Assembly: GCA_964497925.1 (NCBI GenBank)
Contig: CAZCFE010000004.1
Span: 1-64,000 of the forward strand
Length of the DNA: 64,000 bases
Direction of reading: 5' to 3'
Source of the DNA: CAIYWZ01 sp964497925
GTDB taxonomy: Bacteria; Pseudomonadota; Alphaproteobacteria; CAIYWZ01
Position 1 is the first letter of the stretch, and the number at the start of each line of letters is the position of its first letter. The notes beneath the pieces were generated by a model. The model did not search any database and was not told the origin of the DNA. It worked only from the letters and a program-made list of their open reading frames with translations. A program made the position numbers and the translations under genes. This document shows, piece by piece, positions 49,090-58,047 of the stretch.

Positions 49090-49959
49090 TTACTTTTCTT
49101 GATTCCTTAACTGCCTTAACTTTTCAAAATCGCTATCCGCATGATAAGATGATCTGGTAAGAGGAGAGCTTGCGATCATTGAGAATCCTTTTCCTCTTCC
49201 CATTTTTGCGTAATCTTCAAATTCTTCTGGTGGAACATAACGCATAACTTCATGATGCGTTGGAGTTGGTTGAAGATATTGACCAATGGTCATGAAATCC
49301 ACGTTTGCGCTTCGCAGGTCATCCATCACTTGATAGATTTCCGGTTTTTCTTCACCAAGTCCTACCATGATCCCTGATTTTGTGAAAATTTCAGGATCAA
49401 GTTCTTTCACCCGCTTTAAAAGCCATAAAGATTGGAAGTAACGCGCGCCTGGACGAACTGAAGCGTATAGTCTTGGAACGGTTTCAAGATTGTGATTGTA
49501 AACATCAGGTTTTGCTGCCACAACAGTTTCAACAGCACCTTCTTTGCGTAAAAAATCAGGCGTGAGAATTTCAATTGTGCTTCCTGGAGAGTGGATTCTG
49601 ATTTGCTTGATGACATTTGCAAAATGCTGTGCTCCGCCATCATCTAAATCATCTCGGTCAACAGAGGTAATGACGACGTGTTTAAGATTCATGGCTTTAA
49701 CGGCCAATGCCACGCGTTCTGGTTCATGAGGGTCAAGTAAATCAGGTCTTCCTGTTGCAACATTGCAAAACCTGCACGCTCTTGTGCAAACGCTTCCCAA
49801 AATCATAAAAGTTGCATGTTTTTTTGTCCAGCATTCACCAATATTTGGGCAAGCTGCTTCTTCACAAACAGTTTTAAGTTTTAATCCTCGCACAAGATCC
49901 AGGGTTTCGTGATATCCTTGTGATTGGGGAGCTTTGACTCTGATCCAGCTTGGTTTCAT
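49090..49959 (-). CDS. lipA: lipoyl synthase
   Basis: 289 residues. It has both cluster motifs: the auxiliary C-E-E-A-A-C-P-N-I-G-E-C-W (C-x4-C-x5-C) and the radical-SAM C-T-R-A-C-R-F-C (C-x3-C-x2-C), and the C-terminal S-S-P-L-T-R-S-S-Y-H-A serine region. LipA inserts two sulfurs into octanoyl groups on lipoate-dependent enzymes. It lies 11 bp downstream of lpd, linking lipoate synthesis with the E3 component of 2-oxoacid dehydrogenases. Length is at the short end of the family. Confidence 0.97.
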   Translation of the reverse strand: MKPSWIRVKAPQSQGYHETLDLVRGLKLKTVCEEAACPNIGECWTKKHATFMILGSVCTRACRFCNVATGRPDLLDPHEPERVALAVKAMNLKHVVITSVDRDDLDDGGAQHFANVIKQIRIHSPGSTIEILTPDFLRKEGAVETVVAAKPDVYNHNLETVPRLYASVRPGARYFQSLWLLKRVKELDPEIFTKSGIMVGLGEEKPEIYQVMDDLRSANVDFMTIGQYLQPTPTHHEVMRYVPPEEFEDYAKMGRGKGFSMIASSPLTRSSYHADSDFEKLRQLRNQEK

Positions 49960-49970
49960 GATTTTATACC

Positions 49971-51347
49971 TTACATATGAATAGCAATGCCTTGGGAATT
50001 CAAGACAGCTTCGTGAATCATTTCAGACAATGTTGGGTGTGGAAAAACAGTGTGCATCATATCAGCTTCTGTTGTTTCAAGGGTTTTGGCCAAAGCAAAA
50101 CTATGAATCATTTCGGTGACATCTTCGCCTATTAAATGAGCCCCTAAAAGCTCACCAGTTGTTTCATCAAAAATAACTTTTACAAAATTATCGGGTGATC
50201 CAACAGCCAGTGCTTTTCCATTTCCAACCCCAGAAAATGTGCCAACTTTGATTTTAAGTCCTTGTGCCAGAGCTTGTTTTTGAGTCAGCCCCACACTTGC
50301 AATTTGAGGGGAAGAGTAGGTACATCCTGGGATATTAAGCGGTGAAAGAGGCTTTATGCCCGAAATTCCCAGCATGTGCTCAATGGCTAAGATGCCTTCA
50401 TGGGAAGCTTTGTGTGCAAGCCATGGTGGCGCGCCAACATCTCCAATGGCGTATATTCCAGGTTCATCTGTCAGGGCAAAATCATGAGTTTTGATAAAGC
50501 CTCTATCTGTTTTAATTTTTGTTTTCTCAAGACCTATATCGTCAATATTTCCTGTAATTCCAACGGCTAAAATCATGCGATCAAAAATTTCGATAGAAGT
50601 CCCCTGGGGAGTTTTGATGGTGGCTTCAAGGCTATTTTCTTGAGTGGTTATTTTTTCAACAGTAGATGATGTTAAAATTTTCATCCCTAATTTTTCAAAA
50701 GATTTTCTTGCCAAAGAGGCGATTTGATCATCTTCTTGAGGCAAGATTTGGTCTTGAAGTTCAACAACGGTGACCTGAGACCCAAGAGCATTGAAAAAGC
50801 TTGCAAATTCAATTCCAATTGCCCCTGATCCTAAAACTAATAATTTTTCAGGGACATGGTCTGGCATCATAGCATCGGCTGCATTCCAAATAATTTTATG
50901 ATCTGCTGCAATATGAGGAAGGTTTTTAGGTTTTGCACCGGTGGCAAGAATGATGTTTTTTGCTTCTAATGTTTGATCATTCACGCTTACTTTGCCCCCG
51001 CCCATAAGCCGGCCACGTCCTTCAAAAACGGTGACTTTGTTTTTTTTAAGTAATCCTTTGACACCATTTGCAAGACCGGCAGAAACGGACCTTGATCTGT
51101 CCACCATTTTTTGTAAATCAAATGTGACATTTTCCGCATTCACTCCAAAATCAGCCGCTTTTTTCATGCCAGCGTAAACCTGGGCCGATTTGAGAAGCGC
51201 TTTTGTGGGAATGCATCCCCAATTTAAACACACACCACCTAAATGTTTTTCTTCAATTAAAGCGGTTTTTAAGCCCTTTTGCGCAGCCTTAATTGCTCCA
51301 ACATATCCGCCAGGGCCGCCGCCGATTACAATGCAATCAAATTTCAT
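49971..51347 (-). CDS. lpd: dihydrolipoyl dehydrogenase (E3)
   Basis: 458 residues. The N-terminal FAD-binding G9-G-G-P-G-G is followed by the redox disulfide C40-L-N-W-G-C45, a second nucleotide-binding G-S-G-A-I-G-I-E-F and the C-terminal active-site H-P-H-P-T-L-S-E. It reoxidises dihydrolipoyl groups of the pyruvate or 2-oxoglutarate dehydrogenase complexes, passing electrons to NAD+. Full length. It is first of the lpd-lipA pair. Pyruvate dehydrogenase E1/E2 genes are not in the window. Confidence 0.96.
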   Translation of the reverse strand: MKFDCIVIGGGPGGYVGAIKAAQKGLKTALIEEKHLGGVCLNWGCIPTKALLKSAQVYAGMKKAADFGVNAENVTFDLQKMVDRSRSVSAGLANGVKGLLKKNKVTVFEGRGRLMGGGKVSVNDQTLEAKNIILATGAKPKNLPHIAADHKIIWNAADAMMPDHVPEKLLVLGSGAIGIEFASFFNALGSQVTVVELQDQILPQEDDQIASLARKSFEKLGMKILTSSTVEKITTQENSLEATIKTPQGTSIEIFDRMILAVGITGNIDDIGLEKTKIKTDRGFIKTHDFALTDEPGIYAIGDVGAPPWLAHKASHEGILAIEHMLGISGIKPLSPLNIPGCTYSSPQIASVGLTQKQALAQGLKIKVGTFSGVGNGKALAVGSPDNFVKVIFDETTGELLGAHLIGEDVTEMIHSFALAKTLETTEADMMHTVFPHPTLSEMIHEAVLNSQGIAIHM

Positions 51348-51449
51348 TTTTTTAATCCTTATATTATTTTATATCCTAAGGTTAATGGTATACTTTTTAA
51401 AAAAATAAGTCAATTATTTTTTTGACAAAATTGTAAAATTAGAGATGGA

Positions 51450-53111
51450 TTATAATATTTTATAAGTGCCAATCATTTTTTTGCCGCAAAAAGCCATGCC
51501 AATTGCCAGAATTTCTCCCTTGAATGCATCTGTGTAACGTTTATCACTGATTTGGATAAGGGCAGACTGGGTTGTTTTTTCAAGTTTTGATGGGTCATCG
51601 CAGACTTTGAATTCCATAATAATTGCCTTTTGAGAAGGATCTTTTGGTGTCATAATCACATCATAACGCCCATCTCCAGCTTCGCCATTAGAGTCTACAT
51701 CATAACGCCCCCTGAATCCTACCAAAAGCCCCATCATAAATATTTGAAACACATGCTCGGGTGTTTTTGAGCTTAGGTCGAAGTAGCTTAAAGAGTCGGC
51801 AATGTAGGTTTGAATATAGCGCAAAAATTTTGAAGGATCATTGCTGTCATCTAAACTTTTTATGAAATCTCTATAGAAAGTGCTGCCATGATTTAAATAG
51901 AACCATTTTTTTACAATATCAAGATATAATGATAGGATTTCTTTATTTGGAATGTTGATGACAGTGTGTATTTCGCCAAATGAATCTGTATTGTTTGAGA
52001 TTACGTTTAGATATCCGCCATGAAGTAATAAAGTCCAAACGGCATCTGGATTTGTATCTAAGCTTTGAAAGTTTAAATGATCATAAATTATTTGTTCTTG
52101 GGGTTCGCCTTTGATTAATTTTTCAATCTTATCTTTAAAATTATCATCACTTTTTCCGATTAAATCATATACTACTGCATTATCTGATGTGCCAAGCCAA
52201 TAAGATGTCAGTTTTGCATCTTTACTTAAACAATGAATGATAGACCAAGGATTGTAAATTTGGAATTGTCCAATTTTATAGCCATTATACCATTGTTTGA
52301 TAGGCTCGATCAGATTTGGAGTTGGTAATAAGCTTTCTACTTCATCTTGTGTGAATCCAAAGTATTGTGCATATTGCTCATCTAATATTGTGCAACATTT
52401 CAAATTATTCAGACCCGAAAACATGCTTTCCTTTGCAACTCGAGCAATGCCAGTCATTATTGCTTTTTCTAAATCACCGTTATCCTTAAGTGCGCTACCA
52501 AGAAGAATTCGCATAAACTCTACAATTTCTTGATAGAAATTATGAGAGTAGGAGCTGTGAATTGGCGTGTCATATTCATCAATTAGAACAATAGGTTTTA
52601 TATTTCTATGTTTTTTAATGTAAGAGATCAGATCAAATAAAGCGCTGGATAAATGGCTGGGGGAAGATATTTTTTGAGTAAGAACATTGTTGAATACTTC
52701 TTTTTGAGCTTGTGACAGCGAATCACCCTCTAGTAAATAAGAGTGCTTTTCATATAGGTTTGAAAAAACTTTCTGAATTTGAATAAATAGGCTATCAAAA
52801 TCTGAATATTTACAATCTTTAAAGCTTAAAAAAATCACTGGATATTTGTTTTGATGTAGTGTGCAAAAGGGGGTTTCTTTTGAGATGAGAAGGCCTTTAA
52901 AGACATCGGCGCCGTTTGTGGAGAAGAAGGCTTCCAGCATAGACATATTCAATGTTTTCCCAAAACGCCTGGGGCGGGTGATGAGGGTTACATCGGCTTT
53001 ATCATCCATAACTTCTTTGATAAACATTGTCTTATCAATAAAAATGCACCCTTTTTGAATGACTTTGGTAAAATCACTGATTCCAATTGGAAAGTTGTTG
53101 GGGTTGATCAT
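51450..53111 (-). CDS. AAA-ATPase-like / PD-(D/E)XK nuclease family protein
   Basis: 553 residues from the ATG at 53111 (an upstream GTG would add four codons; TAGGTG lies about 10 nt ahead of the ATG). The N-terminal AAA-ATPase-like domain has the family motif F-I-D-K-T-x-F-I and Walker A R46-P-R-R-F-G-K-T53, with Walker B I-V-L-I-D-E-Y-D-T-P. The C-terminal domain has G-R-Y-D-V and I-M-E-F-K, the D-...-E-x-K pattern of PD-(D/E)XK nucleases. This architecture (PF09820 with PF08011, by memory) is often multicopy in amoeba endosymbionts and gut bacteria; its function is not established. It stands alone, with no adjacent restriction, toxin or transposase gene. Confidence 0.85.
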   Translation of the reverse strand: MINPNNFPIGISDFTKVIQKGCIFIDKTMFIKEVMDDKADVTLITRPRRFGKTLNMSMLEAFFSTNGADVFKGLLISKETPFCTLHQNKYPVIFLSFKDCKYSDFDSLFIQIQKVFSNLYEKHSYLLEGDSLSQAQKEVFNNVLTQKISSPSHLSSALFDLISYIKKHRNIKPIVLIDEYDTPIHSSYSHNFYQEIVEFMRILLGSALKDNGDLEKAIMTGIARVAKESMFSGLNNLKCCTILDEQYAQYFGFTQDEVESLLPTPNLIEPIKQWYNGYKIGQFQIYNPWSIIHCLSKDAKLTSYWLGTSDNAVVYDLIGKSDDNFKDKIEKLIKGEPQEQIIYDHLNFQSLDTNPDAVWTLLLHGGYLNVISNNTDSFGEIHTVINIPNKEILSLYLDIVKKWFYLNHGSTFYRDFIKSLDDSNDPSKFLRYIQTYIADSLSYFDLSSKTPEHVFQIFMMGLLVGFRGRYDVDSNGEAGDGRYDVIMTPKDPSQKAIIMEFKVCDDPSKLEKTTQSALIQISDKRYTDAFKGEILAIGMAFCGKKMIGTYKIL

Positions 53112-53270
53112 GGTTATTATCACCTAATGTTTATATATTGCTCTAATTTATACTATATTTTTATCAATTTATCAAGGGTGGGGGATGACGAAAAAATGTT
53201 AAAAGAGATTTTACGTTTTATTCAGAATGGCAAGTGTGTATTGAGCACCTCAAATAATTGAAAAAAATAA

Positions 53271-53299
53271 TTGACAGATTGTTGGATCTTTGTTATTCT
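53271..53299 (+). promoter_or_regulatory. sigma70 promoter of mutL
   Basis: Exact TTGACA (53271-53276), 17-bp spacer, TATTCT (53294-53299), about 47 bp upstream of the mutL ATG. Confidence 0.65.
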
Positions 53300-53345
53300 T
53301 CTTGAAGATAAGTGATTTACGGTTTTATAAAAAGGATGTGAAGAA

Positions 53346-55103
53346 ATGATTCGGTTGTTGGACGCCAATGTTATTAATCAAATAGCAGCAGGAGAGGTTA
53401 TAGAAAGACCTTTTTCTGCGATTAAAGAGTTGGTTGAAAATTCAATTGATGCAGGAGCAACGCGTATAAGTGTTCGGGTCAGAAATGGCGGGCAAACGCT
53501 TATTATTGTGGAAGATAATGGGCATGGGATGGATTCGATGGATCTTGAAATATGCGTTGAGCGGCATTCAACATCCAAACTTCCTCAAAATGATCTTTTT
53601 AACATCAAAACAATGGGTTTTAGAGGAGAGGCATTGGCATCTATTGGATCTATTGCCCGTATGACAATTTCAAGCAAAACTCAAGGGAGCGATTCAGCCT
53701 GGTCGGTTAAAGTGGAAGGTGGCGTTAAATCAGAGCTTTCTCCTTGTTCAGGAACAACTGGAACGCGTATTGAAATCAGAGATTTATTTTTTGCAACGCC
53801 AGCAAGACTTAAATTCTTAAAATCTCCCAGTTCTGAAATGTCGGCCATTGTGGATGTGATGAATAAACTTGCCATTGCGCACCCTCATATTACATTTATT
53901 TTAAAAGATGATACGCGTACGTTTTTAGAGCATATAGCAACGGATAGTTTGAAGGAAAGATTGAGGAGTGTTCTAGGGGAAGATTTTATTAACAACTGCG
54001 CTTTTGTTGAATTCCAAAACGAGGGGATTGCAATTAAGGGATATGTCAGTCTTCCAACTTTTAACCGTGGAAACCGCATGCAACAATTCTTCTTTGTAAA
54101 CAATCGTTGTATCCAAGATCAACTGCTTTTAACGGCTATAAGAGTGGCTTATCAAGATTTAATGTCTTCAGATAGGTATCCAATTCTTGCGCTTTTTATG
54201 GACATAAGCCCTGAAGAAATTGATGTGAACGTGCACCCGACAAAATCGCAAATTCGTTTTCAAGACCCACAAGAAATTAAATCTTACGTGATATCAACGG
54301 TAAAAAAAGGTCTTGGCGTTTCTTCTTATAAAACATCTTCTACAATTTCAGATCAAATGATGAACCGGTTTAGCAGCCCTTCTTCACAAGGTTCGTATAC
54401 ATCATCATCATATACGCCGTCTTCTTCTGGATTCAAGTTTGATTCATCTCCTTCTAAAACAACACTTCCTTTTGAAGTTCCTTCTGGGCCAGCTCAAAGT
54501 TATATGCCAAGTATTGATGAAACATATCCGCTTGGTCATGCAAAAGCCCAAATTCATGAAAACTATATTGTTGCGCAAACAGACCAAGGTATGATTATTG
54601 TTGATCAGCATGCGGCGCATGAAAGATTGGTTTATGAGAAAATGAAGTCTGATTTTTATGCAGGAACAGTTGCAAGGCAAACGCTTCTTATGCCAGAAAT
54701 TGTCGATCTTTCGCACGATGAAATTGACACATTAATGTCTGTTGTTGAAACATTGAAGAAATTTGGTGTGTTGATTGAAAAATTTGGAACAAGTGGAGTG
54801 ATTATTCGGGAAATTCCGGTGATTATGGGGAATGTGACATTTAAAGATATTGTTTTATCAATCATTGAAAATTTAAAAGAAAATGAGGATTCTCAAATTT
54901 TAGAGATGAAGATTAATGAGATTCTTTCATCAAAATCATGTCATGGAAGTGTCAGATCTGGGCGAATTTTAACTTTACCTGAAATGAATACGCTTTTGCG
55001 CGAAATGGAAGCAACTCCTTTTTCGGGGCAGTGCAATCATGGAAGACCAACTTATGTGGATTTGAAACTTAAGGATATTGAAAGGCTGTTTGGTCGTTCT
55101 TAG
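53346..55103 (+). CDS. mutL: DNA mismatch repair protein MutL
   Basis: 585 residues. The N-terminal GHKL ATPase domain shows E-L-V-E-N-S-I-D-A-G-A, D-N-G-H-G-M and G-F-R-G-E-A-L-A-S-I. A Ser/Thr-rich linker (about 335-385) is followed by the C-terminal dimerisation domain carrying the endonuclease motif D-Q-H-A-x2-E-x4-E and the Q-C-N-H-G-R-P segment. MutL in this organism is therefore predicted to nick DNA itself, as expected where MutH is absent. mutL is isolated, with its own promoter, and its end overlaps the convergent pgpA by 4 bp. Confidence 0.96.
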   Translation: MIRLLDANVINQIAAGEVIERPFSAIKELVENSIDAGATRISVRVRNGGQTLIIVEDNGHGMDSMDLEICVERHSTSKLPQNDLFNIKTMGFRGEALASIGSIARMTISSKTQGSDSAWSVKVEGGVKSELSPCSGTTGTRIEIRDLFFATPARLKFLKSPSSEMSAIVDVMNKLAIAHPHITFILKDDTRTFLEHIATDSLKERLRSVLGEDFINNCAFVEFQNEGIAIKGYVSLPTFNRGNRMQQFFFVNNRCIQDQLLLTAIRVAYQDLMSSDRYPILALFMDISPEEIDVNVHPTKSQIRFQDPQEIKSYVISTVKKGLGVSSYKTSSTISDQMMNRFSSPSSQGSYTSSSYTPSSSGFKFDSSPSKTTLPFEVPSGPAQSYMPSIDETYPLGHAKAQIHENYIVAQTDQGMIIVDQHAAHERLVYEKMKSDFYAGTVARQTLLMPEIVDLSHDEIDTLMSVVETLKKFGVLIEKFGTSGVIIREIPVIMGNVTFKDIVLSIIENLKENEDSQILEMKINEILSSKSCHGSVRSGRILTLPEMNTLLREMEATPFSGQCNHGRPTYVDLKLKDIERLFGRS

Positions 55104-55558
55104 ATTAATGAAAGAGGATAGACAATGGCGGTTGTGAAAATTCCTGCCATCACGTCGTCCATCATAATTCCTAAGGCGTAGGTGTTTGGGTTTTTCTCAC
55201 ATAATCTCTCAATTTTACCAACCAAGCTAATTTTGCTGATATCAAAGAACCGAAATAAGAGAAAAGACAGGATAATTAAAAACCAAGATGATGTCCCAAT
55301 AAAAACAAAAGGAATCATTTGCCCTACAACTTCGTCAATCACAATCCAACTTGGGTCACTTTGCTCGATATCTCCTTTTTTCATCAAATAATCAATTAAA
55401 AGGATTGAAAATAGCAGTAAAGCAAATGTTGCAATACTAAGCCATAAAGAAGGGATGATCAGAGCCAAAGCAAGCCCCCCTAAACTGCCATAAGTTCCTG
55501 GCATTTTAGGGAGGAACCCAAGTCCGCCAGCGCTTAGAAAGAGATTGGCTGCAGACAT
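55100..55558 (-). CDS. pgpA: phosphatidylglycerophosphatase A
   Basis: 152 residues with several membrane helices. Family motifs are visible: G-L-G-F-L-P-K-M-P-G-T-Y-G-S-L at the N-terminus, I-V-I-D-E-V-V-G-Q-M, F-R-F-F-D-I-S-K and G-I-M-M-D-D-V-M-A-G-I. PgpA dephosphorylates phosphatidylglycerophosphate to phosphatidylglycerol in the inner membrane. Its start overlaps the nagZ 3' end by 25 bp, so it ends the Vat-ubiG-nagZ-pgpA run. Confidence 0.92.
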   Translation of the reverse strand: MSAANLFLSAGGLGFLPKMPGTYGSLGGLALALIIPSLWLSIATFALLLFSILLIDYLMKKGDIEQSDPSWIVIDEVVGQMIPFVFIGTSSWFLIILSFLLFRFFDISKISLVGKIERLCEKNPNTYALGIMMDDVMAGIFTTAIVYPLSLI

Positions 55559-56670
55559 GCTTTTGTCCTTTGTGCAATTTTATACGCATTATTGACAGCA
55601 GTTTCAAGTTCTCTGTCACCTTGTTCTATTGCAAGTTTGATGGCATTAATTACTTTAAGAGGAAGTTCGATATCAACCACAAATCCTTCATATCCTTTCG
55701 CGGCCAATGGATTATTCCCGTATAAAAGGAAAGTAATACCAGCTTTTAAACCAAGAATTGCACTTTGCGTTTGGGCGTCATCTTGGGTTCCCCCTCCTGA
55801 TCTTTTTAAAATTGCTCCCATGTGAAGATCATCCGATATAATAGCCCCTGTAAAGCCTAACTTTTCTTTGAGTAAGCCAGTTAGAATTTTCTTTGAAAGG
55901 GTTGATGGGAAATCGGGGTCTAAGCCTTTATGAACCAAATGCGCAGTCATAACCATTGTGCTTGGTGGAATGATTTTGAATAATTCGATATAAGGTTCGA
56001 GCTCTTGCTCGCTCCATGAAGACGTGATGTCGATAATGCCTTCATGCGTATCACCAGAGGCAGAGCCGTGTCCTGGGAAATGCTTTAAAGATGTCAAGAT
56101 TCCGTGTTGTGAATGTGATTGTATAAACAGTTTCGCAAGTCTTGCAACAGTTAAAGGATCGCTTCCAAAAGAGCGTTCAATTCCGCCTATGACCGGGCAT
56201 AAAGAAGGACCGTTCAAATCAACAACGGGGCCCAAGTTACAATTAATCCCTGTATTGCGAAGAATAAGAGCCATTTCATTATAAGTCCGGGAGATTTCTT
56301 CATCACTTTTTTCAGCCATCGTTTGGGCGGAAGGGAAGGGCGTAAATCCGTTACTGACATTAAGTCTTTGAACTTTTCCACCTTCTTGATCAACAGATAT
56401 AAATAAATCAGGGGCGTCTTGTTTGAGATAAGAAATGAGTAAACGTAATTGATCAGGAGATTCAATATTGCGTTTAAAAAGAATGATGCCTGAAATTTTC
56501 TTTGTGTTGATTAGGTTTTCTTTTACGTAAGCAACTTGTGGATCAGTGGGCGCTGTCCCCTCAAATCCCATCCAAATCAGGCTTCCTATTTTATCTTCTA
56601 ATGATTCAGATCCTTGTGCAAGAGTGATGTTTGTGAGGAGGCACAATAATGTTAAAAATATGTATTTCAT
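55534..56670 (-). CDS. nagZ: beta-N-acetylhexosaminidase (NagZ-like, GH3)
   Basis: 378 residues. It has an N-terminal signal peptide (about 1-18, ending T-L-A), unlike the cytoplasmic E. coli NagZ, so this enzyme is probably periplasmic or secreted. GH3 motifs include S-V-D-Q-E-G-G-x-V-Q-R-L, K-H-F-P-G-H-G-S-A-S-G-D-T-H, with the catalytic His in the flexible loop, and the nucleophile region S-D-D-L-H-M-G-A. It removes GlcNAc from peptidoglycan fragments during recycling. The ATG lies directly after the ubiG stop. Confidence 0.92.
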   Translation of the reverse strand: MKYIFLTLLCLLTNITLAQGSESLEDKIGSLIWMGFEGTAPTDPQVAYVKENLINTKKISGIILFKRNIESPDQLRLLISYLKQDAPDLFISVDQEGGKVQRLNVSNGFTPFPSAQTMAEKSDEEISRTYNEMALILRNTGINCNLGPVVDLNGPSLCPVIGGIERSFGSDPLTVARLAKLFIQSHSQHGILTSLKHFPGHGSASGDTHEGIIDITSSWSEQELEPYIELFKIIPPSTMVMTAHLVHKGLDPDFPSTLSKKILTGLLKEKLGFTGAIISDDLHMGAILKRSGGGTQDDAQTQSAILGLKAGITFLLYGNNPLAAKGYEGFVVDIELPLKVINAIKLAIEQGDRELETAVNNAYKIAQRTKACLQPISF

Positions 56671-57348
56671 TTATAAAAGCTCCGCTGTTAAAAAGTAGTT
56701 CACATCTGTATTAGAGCACAATTTCCATTCTCTTGAAAAAGGGGAATAAGTGTATCCTTGAAGATCTATAGCATTAAACCCTTGTTTTTTCAATGTTAAA
56801 ATAAGTTGTGATGGCTTGATAAAATCACGCCATTCATGGATTCCTTGAGGTGCCCATTTGAGGATTTTTTCAGCCACAATAATTCCAAGAAGATAGGACA
56901 TGATTGTGCGATTCAAGGTGGAAATAATGATTTTTGAGCCTTTTTTCATATAAGATTTTAAGTCTGAAATTAAACTTTCAGGAGATTCTACGTGTTCAAG
57001 AACTTCTAGCAATATGATCAGATCAAATTTATGTTCACCTAACTGGGAAAATTCATTGTAAAAACAAATATCAAGATTTTCTTCTTGAGATTTTTTTTGT
57101 GCCGCAAGTATGCTTCCTTGGGTTTGGTCAATGCCTGTTATGTCATGGCCAAGACGTGCAAGTGGAAGCGTTATAAGACCACCCCCGCACCCCACATCTA
57201 AAATTTTCATGTTTGGCTCTAATTTTGCCATTTTTAAAATATATTCCATACGCAAGGGAGTGAGTTTGTGTAAGGCTTTGTAAGGACCTTTTTCATCCCA
57301 CCATGTGTGTGAGATATCATCAAAAATTTGATCTTGTGTGTGTGTCAT
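56671..57348 (-). CDS. ubiG: ubiquinone biosynthesis O-methyltransferase UbiG
   Basis: 225 residues. Class I methyltransferase with I-L-D-V-G-C-G-G-G-L-I-T-L-P-L-A, G-I-D-Q-T-Q-x-S-I-L-A-A, and a UbiG-specific N-terminus (W-W-D-E-K-G-P-Y-K-A-L-H-K-L-T-P-L-R). The C-terminal segment has G-I-H-E-W-R-D-F-I-K-P-S-x-L. UbiG performs both O-methylations of ubiquinone synthesis; COQ9 at 4 kb belongs to the same pathway. It overlaps the acetyltransferase gene by 4 bp. Confidence 0.95.
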   Translation of the reverse strand: MTHTQDQIFDDISHTWWDEKGPYKALHKLTPLRMEYILKMAKLEPNMKILDVGCGGGLITLPLARLGHDITGIDQTQGSILAAQKKSQEENLDICFYNEFSQLGEHKFDLIILLEVLEHVESPESLISDLKSYMKKGSKIIISTLNRTIMSYLLGIIVAEKILKWAPQGIHEWRDFIKPSQLILTLKKQGFNAIDLQGYTYSPFSREWKLCSNTDVNYFLTAELL

Positions 57349-57968
57349 GATTTGTCCATTCCCAAAGCTTTGAAATCGCCAGAGATAATCGCTGGTAAAT
57401 TTTGTGTGATTTTTTCAACTTCCCAGTTCCACCAGGCAAGACGGATTAAGAATTCGATTTGATCGTCATCAAATCTTTTTCGGATTGGCTTTGCAGGATT
57501 TCCGCCAACAATTGTATAAGGATCAACATTTTTGGTGACCACCGAGTTTGTTCCAATAATTGCGCCATCGCCGATTTTAATTCCCTGCATGATGGTTGCG
57601 TTGTTGCCAATCCAAACATCATTTCCAATAACTGTATCTCCTTTGTTAACAGAGTCTAAGGGGGCGTCTTTCCAAGCTTTGCCAAAAACTTTAAAAGGGT
57701 AGGTTGAAATTCCATTGATTGCATGATTGGCTCCGTTCATGATAAATCGAACTCCAGTTGCAATTTGACAAAAGTTTCCAATAATGAGTTTATCGCCTAT
57801 AAAATCGAATAAATAAAGCACATTTTTTTCAAAGTTATCGACATCATTTATATCATCATAATAGGTATAATCACCCACAATGATTTGTTGGCTTTTGATA
57901 ATATTTTTTAAAAAGCATAAGCGTTTTATGCTGTCAATAGGGTAGGTGGTATTTGGGTTGGGGAACAT
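57345..57968 (-). CDS. Vat/CatB-type xenobiotic O-acetyltransferase (hexapeptide repeat)
   Basis: 207 residues: a left-handed beta-helix of hexapeptide repeats with the family blocks N-G-A-N-H-A-I-N-G-I-S-T-Y-P-F, V-I-G-N-D-V-W-I-G-N-N-A-T-I-M and Y-T-I-V-G-G-N-P-A-K-P-I-R-K-R-F. The catalytic His is the one in N-H-A. Members acetylate streptogramins or chloramphenicol, but many chromosomal copies have unknown natural acceptors, so resistance cannot be inferred. It is first in the ubiG-nagZ-pgpA operon behind a consensus promoter. Confidence 0.9.
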   Translation of the reverse strand: MFPNPNTTYPIDSIKRLCFLKNIIKSQQIIVGDYTYYDDINDVDNFEKNVLYLFDFIGDKLIIGNFCQIATGVRFIMNGANHAINGISTYPFKVFGKAWKDAPLDSVNKGDTVIGNDVWIGNNATIMQGIKIGDGAIIGTNSVVTKNVDPYTIVGGNPAKPIRKRFDDDQIEFLIRLAWWNWEVEKITQNLPAIISGDFKALGMDKS

Positions 57969-58000
57969 CTTTTTCTCCTTTTTTTATATATTATTCTACA

Positions 58001-58029
58001 ATATTAAAAGAAAAACAAAGACATGTCAA
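58001..58029 (-). promoter_or_regulatory. sigma70 promoter of the acetyltransferase-ubiG-nagZ-pgpA operon
   Basis: Minus-strand exact TTGACA (58029-58024), 17-bp spacer, TAATAT (58006-58001), about 33 bp upstream of the acetyltransferase ATG. An AAAGGAG ribosome-binding site follows. Confidence 0.7.
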
Positions 58030-58047
58030 TCATTTTTTTACAATTTT

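Noticed and set aside
57345..57968. Calling this gene an antibiotic-resistance determinant
   Set aside because: The Vat/CatB family also contains many acetyltransferases of unknown natural substrate, and the operon context is housekeeping.
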